From Hydractinia symbiolongicarpus (lineage: Eukaryota > Cnidaria > Hydrozoa > Anthoathecata > Hydractiniidae), in the NCBI RefSeq assembly GCF_029227915.1, contig NC_079884.1, forward strand, positions 30,940,001-31,004,000: DNA of 64,000 nucleotides, given 5' to 3'. The notes under the pieces were generated by a model. It was given only the letters and a program-made list of their open reading frames with translations, searched no databases and was not told the origin of the DNA. How positions within the stretch are numbered: position 1 is the stretch's first letter; each line of letters opens with the position of its first letter. The position numbers were made by a program, and so were the translations under genes. Positions 1 through 11,199 of this stretch are shown here, one piece after another.

Positions 1-326
1 AAAACCCGCCATTTCCCGTAAACCCCGGACTCGGCCCGTATAGTCAAAAGTGTACAAAGAAAGTACCCCGGGAGTAAACTCATTTCCCGAACGATTTTTT
101 ATATTATTTTTTTGCCACTAAATGCATGAGACTTGTAGTTTTCAAAAATGTTTTCATATTTGATGGGACGCTGAATAAAAGAAGTTTAATCGCCGGCAAA
201 CGAAAACCCGCCATTTCCCGTAAACCCCGGACTCGGCCCGTATAGTCAAAAGTATACAAAGAAAGTACCCAGGGAGTAAACTCATTTCCCGAACGATTTT
301 TTATATTATTTTTTTACCACTAAACG

Positions 327-528
327 CATGAGACTTGTAGTTTTCAAAAATGTTTTCATATTTGATGGGACGCTGAATAAAAGAAGTTTAATCGCCGGCA
401 AACGAAAATCCGCGATTTCCCGTAAATCCCGGACTCGGCCCGTATAGTCAAAAGTATACAAAGAAAGTACCCAGGGAGTTAACTCATTTCCCGAACGATT
501 TTTTATATTATTTTTTTACCACTAAACG
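327..528 (+). repeat. Monomer family T1, exemplar
   Basis: This 202 bp monomer has CATATTTGATGGGACGCTG where most families have CATTTTTGATGAGACGCTG. It also has AAAATCCGCG, CCCGGACTCGG, GTCAAAAGTATAC and CCCAGGGAG, and it ends TATATTATTTTTTTACCACT. The copy here carries a private GAGTTAACTC in place of GAGTAAACTC. T1 often occurs in runs of two or more (1-730, 27.4-27.8 kb, 29.0-29.4 kb). It lacks the CENP-B-like TTCG allele and has one mismatch in the dyad. Confidence 0.9.
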
Positions 529-1482
529 CATGAGACTTGTAGTTTTCAAAAATGTTTTCATATTTGATGGGACGCTGAATAAAAGAAGTTTAATCGCCGG
601 CAAACAAAAATCCGCGATTTCCCGTAAATCCCGGACTCGGCCCGTATAGTCGAAAGTATACAAAGAAAGTACCCAGGGAGTAAACTCATTTCCCGAACGA
701 TTTTTTAAATTATTTTTTCACCACTAAAACTCATGAGACTTGTAGTTTTCAAAAATGTTTTCAGTTTTGATGAGACGCTTAATGAAAGAGGTTTAATTGC
801 CGGCAAACGAAAACCCGCGATTTCCTGTAAATCCCGGGATTGGCCCGTATAGTCAAATGTATACAAAGAAAGTACCCTGGGAGTAAAATCATTTCCAGAA
901 AGTTTTTTTAAAATATTTTTTCACCACTAAAAGGCATAAGACTTGTAGTTTCTAAAAATGTTTTCATTTTTGATGAGACGCTGAATAAAAGAAGTTTAAT
1001 CGTCGGCAAACGAAAACCCGCGATTTCCCGTAAATCCCGGGCTTGGCCCGTATAGTCAAAAGTATACAAAGAAAGTACCCAGGGAGTAAACTCATTTCCC
1101 GAACGATTTTATAAATTATTTTTTCACCACTAAAACGCATGAGACTTGTAGTTTTCAAAAATGTTTTAATTTTTGATGAGACGCTGAATAAAAGAAGTTT
1201 AATCGCTGGCAAACGAAAACCCGCCATTTCCCGTAAACCCCGGACTCGGCCCGTATAGTCAAAAGTGTACAAAGAAAGTACCCCGGGAGTAAACTCATTT
1301 CCCAAACGATTTTTTAAATTATTATTTCACCACTAAAGCCCATGAGACTTGTAGTTTTCAAAAATGTTTTCATTTTTGATGAGACGCTTAATGAAAAAGG
1401 TTTAATCGCCGGCAAACGAAAACCCGCGATTTCGCGTAAATCCCGGGCTTGGCCCGTATAGTCGAATGTATACAAAGAAAGT

Positions 1483-2700
1483 ACCCTGTGAGTAAACTCA
1501 TTTCCAAAACGATTTTTTAATTTTTTTTTTCACCACTAAAACTCATGAGACTTGTAGTTTTCAAAAATATTTTCATTTTTGATGAGACGCTTAATGAAAG
1601 AGGTTTAATTGCCGGCAAACGAAAACCCGCGATTTCCCGTAAATCCCGGGAATGGCCCGTATAGTCGAATGTATACAAAGAAAGTACCCTGTGAGTAAAC
1701 TCATTTCCAGAACGATTTTTTAAAATATTTTTTTACCACTAAAAGGCATAAGACTTGTAGTTTCTAAAAATGTTTTCATTTTTGATAAGACGCTGAATAA
1801 AAGAAGTTTAATCGTCGGCAAACGAAAACCCGCGATTTCCCGTAAATCCCGGGCTTGGCCCGTATAATCAAAAGTATACAAAGAAAGTACCCAGGGAGTA
1901 AACTCATTTCCCGAACGATTTTATAAATTATTTTTTCACCACTAAAACGCATGAGACTTGTAGTTTTCAAAAATGTTTTCATTTTAGATGAGACGCTGAA
2001 TAAAAGAAGTTTAATCGCCGGCAAACGAAAACCCGCCATTTCCCGTAAACCCCGGACTCGGCCCGTATAGTCAAAAGTTTACAAAGAAAGTACCCTGTGA
2101 GTAAACTCATTTCCAAAACGATTTTTTAATTTTTTTTTTCACCACTAAAACTCATGAGACTTGTAGTTTTCAAAAATATTTTCATTTTTGATGAGACGCT
2201 TAATGAAAGAGGTTTAATTGCCGGCAAACGAAAACCCGCGATTTCCCGTAAATCCCGGGAATGGCCCGTATAGTCGAATGTATACAAAGAAAGTACCCTG
2301 TGAGTAAACTCATTTCCAGAACGATTTTTTAAAATATTTTTTTACCACTAAAAGGCATAAGACTTGTAGTTTCTAAAAATGTTTTCATTTTTGATAAGAC
2401 GCTGAATAAAAGAAGTTTAATCGTCGGCAAACGAAAACCCGCGATTTCCCGTAAATCCCGGGCTTGGCCCGTATAATCAAAAGTATACAAAGAAAGTACC
2501 CAGGGAGTAAACTCATTTCCCGAACGATTTTATAAATTATTTTTTCACCACTAAAACGCATGAGACTTGTAGTTTTTAAAAATGTTTTCATTTTAGATGA
2601 GACGCTGAATAAAAGAAGTTTAATCGCCGGCAAACGAAAACCCGCCATTTCCCGTAAACCCCGGACTCGGCCCGTATAGTCAAAAGTTTACAAAGAAAGT
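1483..2700 (+). repeat. Three-monomer tandem duplication (2 x 609 bp)
   Basis: Copies 1483-2091 and 2092-2700 share private variants, including AAAATATTTTC, CCCGGGAATGG, GTATAATCAAAAG, TTTTAGATGAG and AAAAGTTTAC. One visible difference is GTTTTTAAAAATG in the second copy against GTTTTCAAAAATG in the first. The outer monomers differ, so this is a recent local unequal exchange. Confidence 0.85.
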
Positions 2701-3993
2701 ACCCAGGGAGTAAACTCATTTCCCGAACGATTTTTTATATTATTTTTTTACCACTAAACGCATGAGACTTGTATTTTTCAAAAATGTTTTCATATTTGAT
2801 GGGACGCTGAATAAAAGAAGTTTAATCGCCGGCAAACGAAAATCCGCGATTTCCCGTAAATCCCGGACTCGGCCCGTATAGTCGAATGTATACAAAGAAA
2901 GTACCCTGTGAGTAAACTCATTTCCAGAACGATTTTTTAAAATATTTTTTCACCACTAAAAGGCATAAGACTTGTAGTTTCTAAAAATGTTTTCATTTTT
3001 GATGAGACGCTGAATAAAAGAAGTTTAATCGTCGGCAAACGAAAACCCGCGATTTCCGGTAAATCCCGGGCTTGGCCCGTATAGTCAAAAGTATACAAAG
3101 AAAGTACCCAGGGAGTAAACTTATTTCCCGAACGATTTTTTATATTATTTTTTTACGACTAAACGCATGAGACTTGTAGTTTTCAAAAATGTTTTCATAT
3201 TTGATAGGACGCTGAATAAAAGAAGTCTAATCGTCGGCAAACGAAAACCCGCGATGTCCCGTAAATCCCGGACTCGGCCTGTATAGTCGAATGTATACAA
3301 AGAAAGTACCCTGTGAGTAAACTCATTTCCAAAACGATTTTTTAATTTTTTTTTTCACCATTAAAACTCATGAGACTTGTAGTTTTCAAAAATATTTTCA
3401 TTTTTGATGAGACGCTTAATGAAAGAGGTTTAATTGCCGGCAAAGGAAAACCCGCGATTTCCCGTAAATCCCGGGAATGGCCCGTATAGTCGAATGTATA
3501 CAAAGAAAGTACCCAGGGAGTAAACTCATTTCCCGAACGATTTTTTATATTATTTTTTTACCACTAAACGCATGAGACTTGTAGTTTTCAAAAATGTTTT
3601 CATATTTGATGGAACGCTGAATAAAAGAAGTTTAATCGCCGGCAAACGAAAATCCGCGATTTCCCGTAAATCCCGGACTCGGCCCGTATAGTCGAATGTA
3701 TACAAAGAAAGTACCCTGTGAGTAAACTCATTTCCAGAACGATTTTTTAAAATATTTCTTCACCACTAAAAGGCATAAGACTTGTAGTTTCTAAAAATGT
3801 TTTCATTTTTGATGAGACGCTGAATAAAAGAAGTTTAATCGTCGGCAAACGAAAACCCGCGATTTCCCGTAAATCCCGGGCTTGGCCCGTATAGTCAAAA
3901 GTATACAAAGAAAGTACCCAGGGAGTAAACTCATTTCCCGAACGATTTTATAAATTATTTTTTCACCACTAAAACTCATGAGACTTGTAGTTT

Positions 3994-4015
3994 TCAAAAA
4001 TGTTTTCATTTTTGA
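3994..4015. other. Dyad symmetry in the monomer (exemplar)
   Basis: The arms TCAAAAATG (3994-4002) and CATTTTTGA (4007-4015) are perfect reverse complements around a TTTT loop, a nine-base stem. The element is intact in most T3, T4, T5 and T6 monomers. It is weakened by one mismatch in T1 (CATATTTGA) and shortened to seven bases in T2 (TCTAAAAATG). The short alternating A and T tracts here could also bend the DNA. Confidence 0.85.
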
Positions 4016-5089
4016 TGAGACGCTTAATGAAAGAGGTTTAATTGCCGGCAAACGAAAACCCGCGATTTCCCGTAAATCCCGGGACTGGCCCGTATAGTCA
4101 AATGTATACAAAGAAAGTACCCTGTGAGTAAACTCATTTTCAGAACGATTTTTTAAAATATTTTTTCACCACTAAAAGGCATAAGACTTGTAGTTTCTAA
4201 AAATGTTTTCATTTTTGATGAGACGCTGAATAAAAGAAGTTTAATCGTCGGCAAACGAAAACCCGCGATTTCCCGTGAATCCCGGGCTTGGCCCGTATAG
4301 TCAAAAGTAAACAAAGAAAGTACCCAGGGAGTAAACTCATTTCCCGAACGATTTTATAAATTATTTTTTCACCACTAAAACGCATGAGACTTGTAGTTTT
4401 TAAAAATGTTTTCATTTTTGATGAGACGCTTAATGAAAGAGGTTTAATTGCCGGCAAACGAAAACCCGCGATTTCCCGTAAATCCCGGGACTGGCCCGTA
4501 TAGTCGAATGTATACAAAGAAAGTACCCTGTGAGTAAACTCATTTCCAGAACGATTTTTTAAAATATTTTTTCACCACTAAAAGGCATAAGACTTGTAGT
4601 TTCTAAAAATGTTTTCATTTTTGATGAGACGCTGAATAAAAGAAGTTTAATCGTCGGCAAACGAAAACCCGCGATTTCCCGTGAATCCCGGGCTTAGCCC
4701 GTATAGTCAAAAGTATACAAAGAAAGTACCCAGGGAGTAAACTCATTTCCCGAACGATTTTATAAATTATTTTTTCACCACTAAAACGCATGAGACTTGT
4801 AGTTTTCAAAAATGTTTTCATTTTTGATGAGACGCTGAATAAAAGAAGTTTAATCGCCGGCAAACGAAAACCCGCCTTTTCCCGTAAACCCCGGACTCGG
4901 CCCGTATAGTCAAAAGTATACAAAGAAAGTACCCAGGGAGTAAACTCATTTCCCGAACGATTTTTTATATTATTTTTTTACCACTAAACGCATGAGACTT
5001 GTAGTTTTCAAAAATGTTTTCATATTTGATGGGACGCTGAATAAAAGAAGTTTAATCGCCGGCAAACGAAAACCCGCGATTTCCCGTAA

Positions 5090-7665
5090 ATCCCGGGATT
5101 GGCCCGTATAGTCGAATGTATACAAAGAAAGTACCCTGTGAGTAAACTCATTTCCAGAACGATTTTTTAAAATATTTTTTCACCACTAAAAGGCATAAGG
5201 CTTGTAGTTTCTAAAAATGTTTTCATTTTTGATGAGACGCTGAATAAAAGAAGTTTAATCGTCGGCAAACGAAAACCCGCGATTTCCCGTAAATCCCGGG
5301 CTTGGCCCGTATAGTCAAAAGTATACAAAGAAAGTACCCAGGGAGTAAACTCATTTCCCGAACGATTTTTTAAATTATTTTTTCACCACTAAAACGCAGG
5401 TGACTTGTAGTTTTTAAAAATGATTTCATTTTTGATGAGACGCTTAATGAAAGAGGTTTAATCGCCGGCAAACGAAATCCCGCGATTTCCCGTAAATCCC
5501 GGGATTGGCCCGTAAAGTCGAATGTATACAAAGAAAGTACCCTGTGAGTAAACTCATTTCCAGAACAATTTTTTAAATTATTTTTTCACCACTAAAACGC
5601 ATAAGACTTGTAGTTTCTAAAAATGTTTTCATTTTTGATGAGACGCTGAATAAAAGAAGTTTAATCGTCGGCAAACGAAAACCCGCGATTTCCCGTAAAT
5701 CCCAGACTCGGCCCGTATAGTCGAATGTATACAAAGAAAGTACCCTGTGAGTAAACCTATTTCCAGAACGATTTTTTAAATTATTTTTTCACAACTAAAA
5801 CGCATAAGACTGGTAGTTTCTAAAAATGTTTTTATTTTTGATGAGACGCTTAATAAAAGACGTTTAATCGCCGGCAAACGAAAATCCGCGATTTCCCGTA
5901 AATCCCGGACTCGGCCCGTATAGTCGAATGTATACAAAGAAAGTACCCTGTGAGTAAACTCATTTCCAGAACGATTTTTTAAAATATTTTTTCACCACTA
6001 AAAGGCATAAGACTTGTAGTTTCTAAAAATGTTTTCATTTTTGATGAGACGCTGAATAAAAGAAGTTTAATCGTCGGCAAACGAAAACCCGCGATTTCCC
6101 GTAAATCCCGGGCTTGGCCCGTAAGTCAAAAGTATACAAAGAAAGTACCCAGGGAGTAAACTCATTTCCCGAACGATTTTATAAATTATTTTTTCACCAC
6201 TAAAACTCATGAGACTTGTAGTTTTCAAAAATGTTTTCATTTTTGATGAGACGCTTAATGAAAGAGGTTTAATTGCCGGCAAACGAAAACCCGCGATTTC
6301 CCGCAAATCCCGGGATTGGCCCGTATAGTCGAATGTATACAAAGAAAGTACCCTGTGAGTAAACTCATTTCCAGAACGATTTTTTAAAATATTTTTTCAC
6401 CACTAAAAGGCATAAGACTTGTAGTTTCTAAAAATGTTTTCATTTTTGATGAGACGCTGAATAAAAGAAGTTTAATCGTCGGCAAACGAAAACCCGCGAT
6501 TTCCCGTGAATCCCGGGCTTGGCCCGTATAGTCAAAAGTATACAAAGAAAGTACCCAGGGAGTAAACTCATTTCCCGAACGATTTTATAAATTATTTTTT
6601 CACCACTAAAACGCATGAGACTTGTAGTTTTAAAAAATGTTTTCATTTTTGATGAGACGCTGAATAAAAGAAGTTTAATCGCCGGCAAACGAAAACCCGC
6701 CATTTCCCGTAAACCCCGGACTCGGCCCGTATAGTCAAAAGTATACAAAGAAAGTACCCAGGGAGTAAACTCATTTCCCGAACGATTTTTTATATTATTT
6801 TTTTACCACTAAACGCATGAGACTTGTAGTTTTCAAAAATGTTTTCATATTTGATGGGACGCTCAATAAAAGAAGTTTAATCGTCGGCAAACGAAAACCC
6901 GCGATTTCCCGTAAATCCCGGGATTGGCCCGTATAGTCGAATGTATACAAAGAAAGTACCCTGTGAGTAAACTCATTTCCAGAACGATTTTTTAAAATAT
7001 TTTTTCACCACTAAAAGGCATAAGACTTGAAATTTCTAAAAATGTTTTCATTTTTGATGAGACGCTGAATAAAAGAAGTTTAATCGTCGGCAAACGAAAA
7101 CCCGCGATTTCCCGTAAATCCCGGGCTTGGCCCGTATAGTCAAAAGTATACAAAGAAAGTACCAAGGGAGTAAACTCATTTCCCGAACGATTTTTTAAAT
7201 TATTTTTTCACCACTAAAACGCAGGTGACTTGTAGTTTTCAAAAATGATTTCATTTTTGATGAGACGCTTAATGAAATAGGTTTAATCGCCGGCAAACGA
7301 AATCCCGCGATTTCCCGTAAATCCCGGGATTAACCCGTAAAGTCGAATGTATACAAAGAAAGTACCCTGTGAGTAAACTCATTTCCAGAACAATTTTTTA
7401 AATTATTTTTTCACCACTAAAACGCATAAGACTTGTAGTTTCTAAAAATGTTTTCATTTTTGATGAGACGCTGAATAAAAGAAGTTTATTCGTCGGCAAA
7501 CGAAAACCCGCGATTTCCCGTAAATCCCAGACTCGGCCCGTATAGTCGAATGTATACAAAGAAAGTACCCTGTGAGTAAACTCATTTCCAGAACGATTTT
7601 TTAAATTATTTTTTCACAACTAAAACGCATAAGACTTGTAGTTTCTAAAAATGTTTTTATTTTTG
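5090..7665 (+). repeat. Nine-monomer offset duplication (about 1825 bp)
   Basis: 5090-5840 and 6915-7665 share the private variants AAAAATGATTTCATT, AAATCCCAGACTCGG, CAGAACAATTTTTT and a TTTTTCACAACTAAAACG tail, at a constant offset of about 1825 bases. The sequence between them has other monomer orders, so the match is part of a mosaic. Boundaries are approximate. Confidence 0.7.
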
Positions 7666-7979
7666 ATGAGACGCTGAATAAAAGAAGTTTAATCGCCGGC
7701 AAACGAAAACCCGCCATTTCCCGTAAACCCCGGACTCGGCCCGTATAGTCAAAAGTATACAAAGAAAGTACCCAGGGAGTAAACTCATTTCCCGAACGAT
7801 TTTTTATATTATTTTTTTACCACTAAACGCATGAGACTTGTAGTTTTCAAAAATGTTTTCATATTTGATGGGACCCTGAATAAAAGAAGTTTTTTCGCCG
7901 GCAAACGAAAATCCGCTATTTCCCGTAAATCCCGGACTCGGCTCGTATAGTCAAAAGTATACAAAGAAAGTACCCAGGG

Positions 7980-10411
7980 AGTAAACTCATTTCCTGAACG
8001 ATTTTTTAAATTATTTTTTCACCACTAAAACGCAGTTGACTTGTAGTTTTCAAAAATGATTTCATTTTTGATGAGACGCGTAATGAAAGAGGTTTAATCG
8101 CCGGCAAACGAAATCCCGCGATTTCCCGTAAATCCGGGGCTTGGCCCGTTTAGTCGAATGTATACAAAGAAAGTACCCAGGGAGTAAACTCATTTCCCGA
8201 ACGATTTTTTAAATTTTTTTTTCACCACTAAAACGCATGAGACTTGTAGTTTTCAAAAATGTTTTCATTTTTGATGAGACGCTTAATGAAAAAGGTTTAA
8301 TCGCCGGCAAACGAAAACCCGCGATTTCCCGTAAATCCCAGGCTTGGCCCGTATAGTCGAATGTATACAAAGAAAGTACCCTGTGAGTAAACTCATTTCC
8401 AAAACGATTTTTCAATTTTTTTTTCACCACTAAAACGCATGAGACTTGTAGTTTTCAAAAATGCTTTCATTTTTGATGAGACGCTTAATGAAAGAGGTTT
8501 AATTGCCGGCAAACGAAAACCCGCGATTTCTCGTAAATCCCGGGATTGGCCCGTATAGTCGAATGTATACAAAGAAAGTACCCTGTGAGTAAACTCATTT
8601 CCAGAACGATTTTTTAAAATATTTTTTCACCACTAAAAGGCATAATACTTGTAGTTTCTAAAAATGTTTTCATTTTTGATGACACGCTGAATAAAAGAAG
8701 TTTAATCGTCGGCAAACGAAAACCCGCGATTTCCCGTAAATCCCGGACTTGGCCCGTATAGTCAAAAGTATACAAAGAAAGTACCCAGGGAGTAAACTCA
8801 TTTCCCGAACGATTTTATAAATTATTTTTTCACAACCAAAACGCATGAGACTTGTAGTTTTCAAAAATGTTTTCATTTTTGATGAGACGATGAATAAAAG
8901 AAGTTTAATCGCCGGCAAACGAAAACCCGCCATTTCCCGTAAACCCCGGACTCGGCCCGTATAGTCAAAAGTGTACAAAGAAAGTACCCCGGGAGTAAAC
9001 TCATTTCCCGAACGATTTTTTATATTATTTTTTTACCACTAAATGCATGAGACTTGTAGTTTTCAAAAATGTTTTCATATTTGATGGGACGCCGAATAAA
9101 AGAGGTTTAATCGCCGGCAAACAAAAATCCGCGATTTCCCGTAAATCCCGGACTCGGCCCGTATAGTCAAAAGTATACAAAGAAAGTACCCAGGGAGTAA
9201 ACTCATTTCCCGAACGATTTTTTAAATTATTTTTTCACCACTAAAACGCAGGTGACTTGTAGTTTTCAAAAATGTTTTCATTTTTGATGAGACGCTTAAT
9301 GAAAGAGGTTTAATCGCCGGCAAACGAAATCCCGCGATTTCCCGTAAATCCGGGGCTTGGCCCGTATAGTCGAATGTATACAAAGAAAGTACCCAGGGAG
9401 TAAACTCATTTCCCGAACGATTTTTTAAATTTTTTTTTCACCACTAAAACGCATGAGACTTGTAGTTTTTAAAAATGTTTTCATTTTTGATGAGACGCTT
9501 ATTGAAAAAGGTTTAATTGCCGGCAAACGAAAACCCGCGATTTCCCGTAAATCCCAGGCTTGGCCCGTATAGTCGAATGTATACAAAGAAAGTACCCTGT
9601 GAGTAAACTCATTTCCAAAACGATTTTTCAATTTTTTTTTTCACCACTAAAACGCATGAGACTTGTAGTTTTCAAAAATGTTTTCATTTTTGATGAGACG
9701 CTTAATGAAAGAGGTTTAATTGCCGGCATACGAAAACCCGCGATTTCTCGTAAATCCCGGGATTGGCCCGTATAGTCGAATGTATACAAAGAAAGTACCC
9801 TGTGAGTAAACTCATTTCCAGAACGATTTTTTAAAATATTTTTTCACCACTAAAAGGCATAAGACTTGTAGTTTCTAAAAAAGTTTTCATTTTTGATTAC
9901 ACGCTGAATAAAAGAAGTTTAATCGTCGGCAAACGAAAACACGCGATTTCCCGTAAATCCCGGACTTGGCCCGTATAGTCAAAAGTATACAAAGAAAGTA
10001 CCCAGGGAGTAAACTCATTTCCCGAACGATTTTATAAATTATTTTTTCACCACTAAAACGCGTGAGACTTGTAGTTTTCAAAAATGTTTTTATTTTTGAT
10101 GAGACGCTGAATAAAAGAAGTTTAATCGCCGGCAAACGAAAACCCGCCATTTCCCGTAAACCCCGGACTCGGCCCGTATAGTCAAATGTGTACAAAGAAA
10201 GTACCCCGGGAGTAAACTCATTTCCCGAACGATTTTTTATATTATTTTTTTACCACTAAATGCATGAGACTTGTAGTTTTCAAAAATGTTTTCATATTTG
10301 ATGGGACGCTGAATAAAAGAAGTTTAATCGCCGGCAAACGAAAATCCGCGATTTCCCGTAAATCCCAGACTCGGCCCGTATAGTCAAAAGTATACAAAGA
10401 AAGTACCCAGG
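7980..10411 (+). repeat. Six-monomer duplication (2 x about 1216 bp)
   Basis: The monomer order T5, T6, T4, T2, T3, T1 at about 8.03 kb repeats 1216 bases later. Shared features include AATCCCAGGCTTGG, GATTTCTCGTAAATC and AAATGCATGAG. After about 10.4 kb the second copy continues as T4 while the first continued as T5, which marks the edge. Confidence 0.75.
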
Positions 10412-10563
10412 GAGTAAACTCATTTCCCGAACGATTTTTTAAATTATTTTTTCACCACTAAAACTCATGAGACTTGTAGTTTTCAAAAATGTTTTCATTT
10501 TTGATGAGACGCTTAATGAAAGAGGTTTAATTGCCGGCAAACGAAAACCCGCGATTTCCCGTA

Positions 10564-10575
10564 AATCCCGGGATT
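10564..10575. other. 12-base perfect palindrome in T4 monomers (exemplar)
   Basis: AATCCCGGGATT equals its own reverse complement. It recurs in most T4 monomers and is broken in other families (CCCGGACTC, CCCGGGCTT, CCCAGGCTT). T4 also has a second palindrome, TTGCCGGCAA, earlier in the monomer. Palindromes of this kind can bind a dimeric protein, but no factor is identified. Confidence 0.75.
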
Positions 10576-10576
10576 G

Positions 10577-10592
10577 GCCCGTATAGTCGAAT
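10577..10592 (-). other. CENP-B-box-like motif with a one-base-short spacer (exemplar)
   Basis: On the minus strand the sequence reads ATTCGACTATACGGGC. The mammalian CENP-B box is NTTCG, four any-bases, A, two any-bases, CGGGN. Here TTCG, A and CGGG are all present with the two-base spacer correct, but the first spacer has three bases (ACT) and not four. The motif is in monomers with GTCGAATG (T4, T5, T6) and absent from those with GTCAAAAG (T1, T2, T3), which read TTTG. Binding by a CENP-B-like protein is not shown and the spacing change may abolish it. Confidence 0.45.
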
Positions 10593-10668
10593 GTATACAA
10601 AGAAAGTACCCTGTGAGTAAACTCATTTCCAGAACGATTTTTTAAAATATTTTTTCACCACTAAAAGG

Positions 10669-10871
10669 CATAAGACTTGTAGTTTCTAAAAATGTTTTCA
10701 TTTTTGATGAGACGCTCAATAAAAGAAGTTTAATCGTCGGCAAACGAAAACCCGCGATTTCCCGTAAATCCCGGGCTTGGCCCGTATAGTCAAAAGTATA
10801 CAAAGAAAGTACCCAGGGAGTAAACTCATTTCCCGAACGATTTTATAAATTATTTTTTCACCACTAAAACG
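10669..10871 (+). repeat. Monomer family T2, exemplar
   Basis: This 203 bp monomer is recognised by its head CATAAGACTTG preceded by AAAAGG, by GTTTCTAAAAATG, AATCGTCGGC, CCCGGGCTTGG and GTCAAAAG, and by a tail reading GATTTTATAAATTATT. It follows T4 in most of the array. A later variant (from about 30 kb) has GATGACACGCTG and TTGGACCGT, and another (from about 36.6 kb) has AAATTCCGGG. Confidence 0.9.
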
Positions 10872-11073
10872 CATGAGACTTGTAGTTTTCAAAAATGTTT
10901 TCATTTTTGATGAGACGCTGAATAAAAGACGTTTAATCGCCGGCAAACGAAAACCCGCCATTTCCCGTAAACCCCGGACTCGGCCCGTATAGTCAAAAGT
11001 GTACAAAGAAAGTACCCCGGGAGTAAACTCATTTCCCGAACGATTTTTTATATTATTTTTTTACCACTAAATG
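10872..11073 (+). repeat. Monomer family T3, exemplar
   Basis: This 202 bp monomer is recognised by CCCGCCATTTCCCG, AAACCCCGGACTCGG and AAGTGTACAAAG followed by CCCCGGGAG, with a T1-like tail. It follows T2 here and in much of the window, giving the frequent order T4-T2-T3. It contains the perfect dyad but the GTCAAAAG allele, so it has no CENP-B-like motif. Confidence 0.9.
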
Positions 11074-11199
11074 CATGAGACTTGTAGTTTTCAAAAATGT
11101 TTTCATATTTGATGGGACGCTGAATAAAAGAAGTTTAATCGCCGGCAAACGAAAACCCGCCATTTCCCGTAAACCCCGGACTCGGCCCGTATAGTCAAA

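Larger units (their letters stand above)
10466..10668 (+). repeat. Monomer family T4, exemplar
   Basis: This 203 bp monomer is marked by CGCTTAATGAAAGAGG, TTAATTGCCGGCAA, the palindrome AATCCCGGGATT, GTCGAATGTATAC, CCCTGTGAG, TTCCAGAACG and an AAAATATT tail. It carries both the perfect TCAAAAATG/CATTTTTGA dyad and the CENP-B-like motif. T4 is usually followed by T2, as here, so the T4-T2 pair is a basic module of the array. Confidence 0.92.

Noticed and set aside
964-1305. Minus-strand open reading frames of 70-123 codons repeated throughout the array
   Set aside because: They follow the satellite period, cross monomer junctions in changing frames, end at arbitrary monomer variants and have no signal peptide, domain or gene structure. 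They are repeat shadows.
9560-9775. Plus-strand frames of 65-71 codons (also at 28195, 61594 and 62506)
   Set aside because: They are the same repeat read on the other strand, present only where local indels remove stops. No coding evidence.
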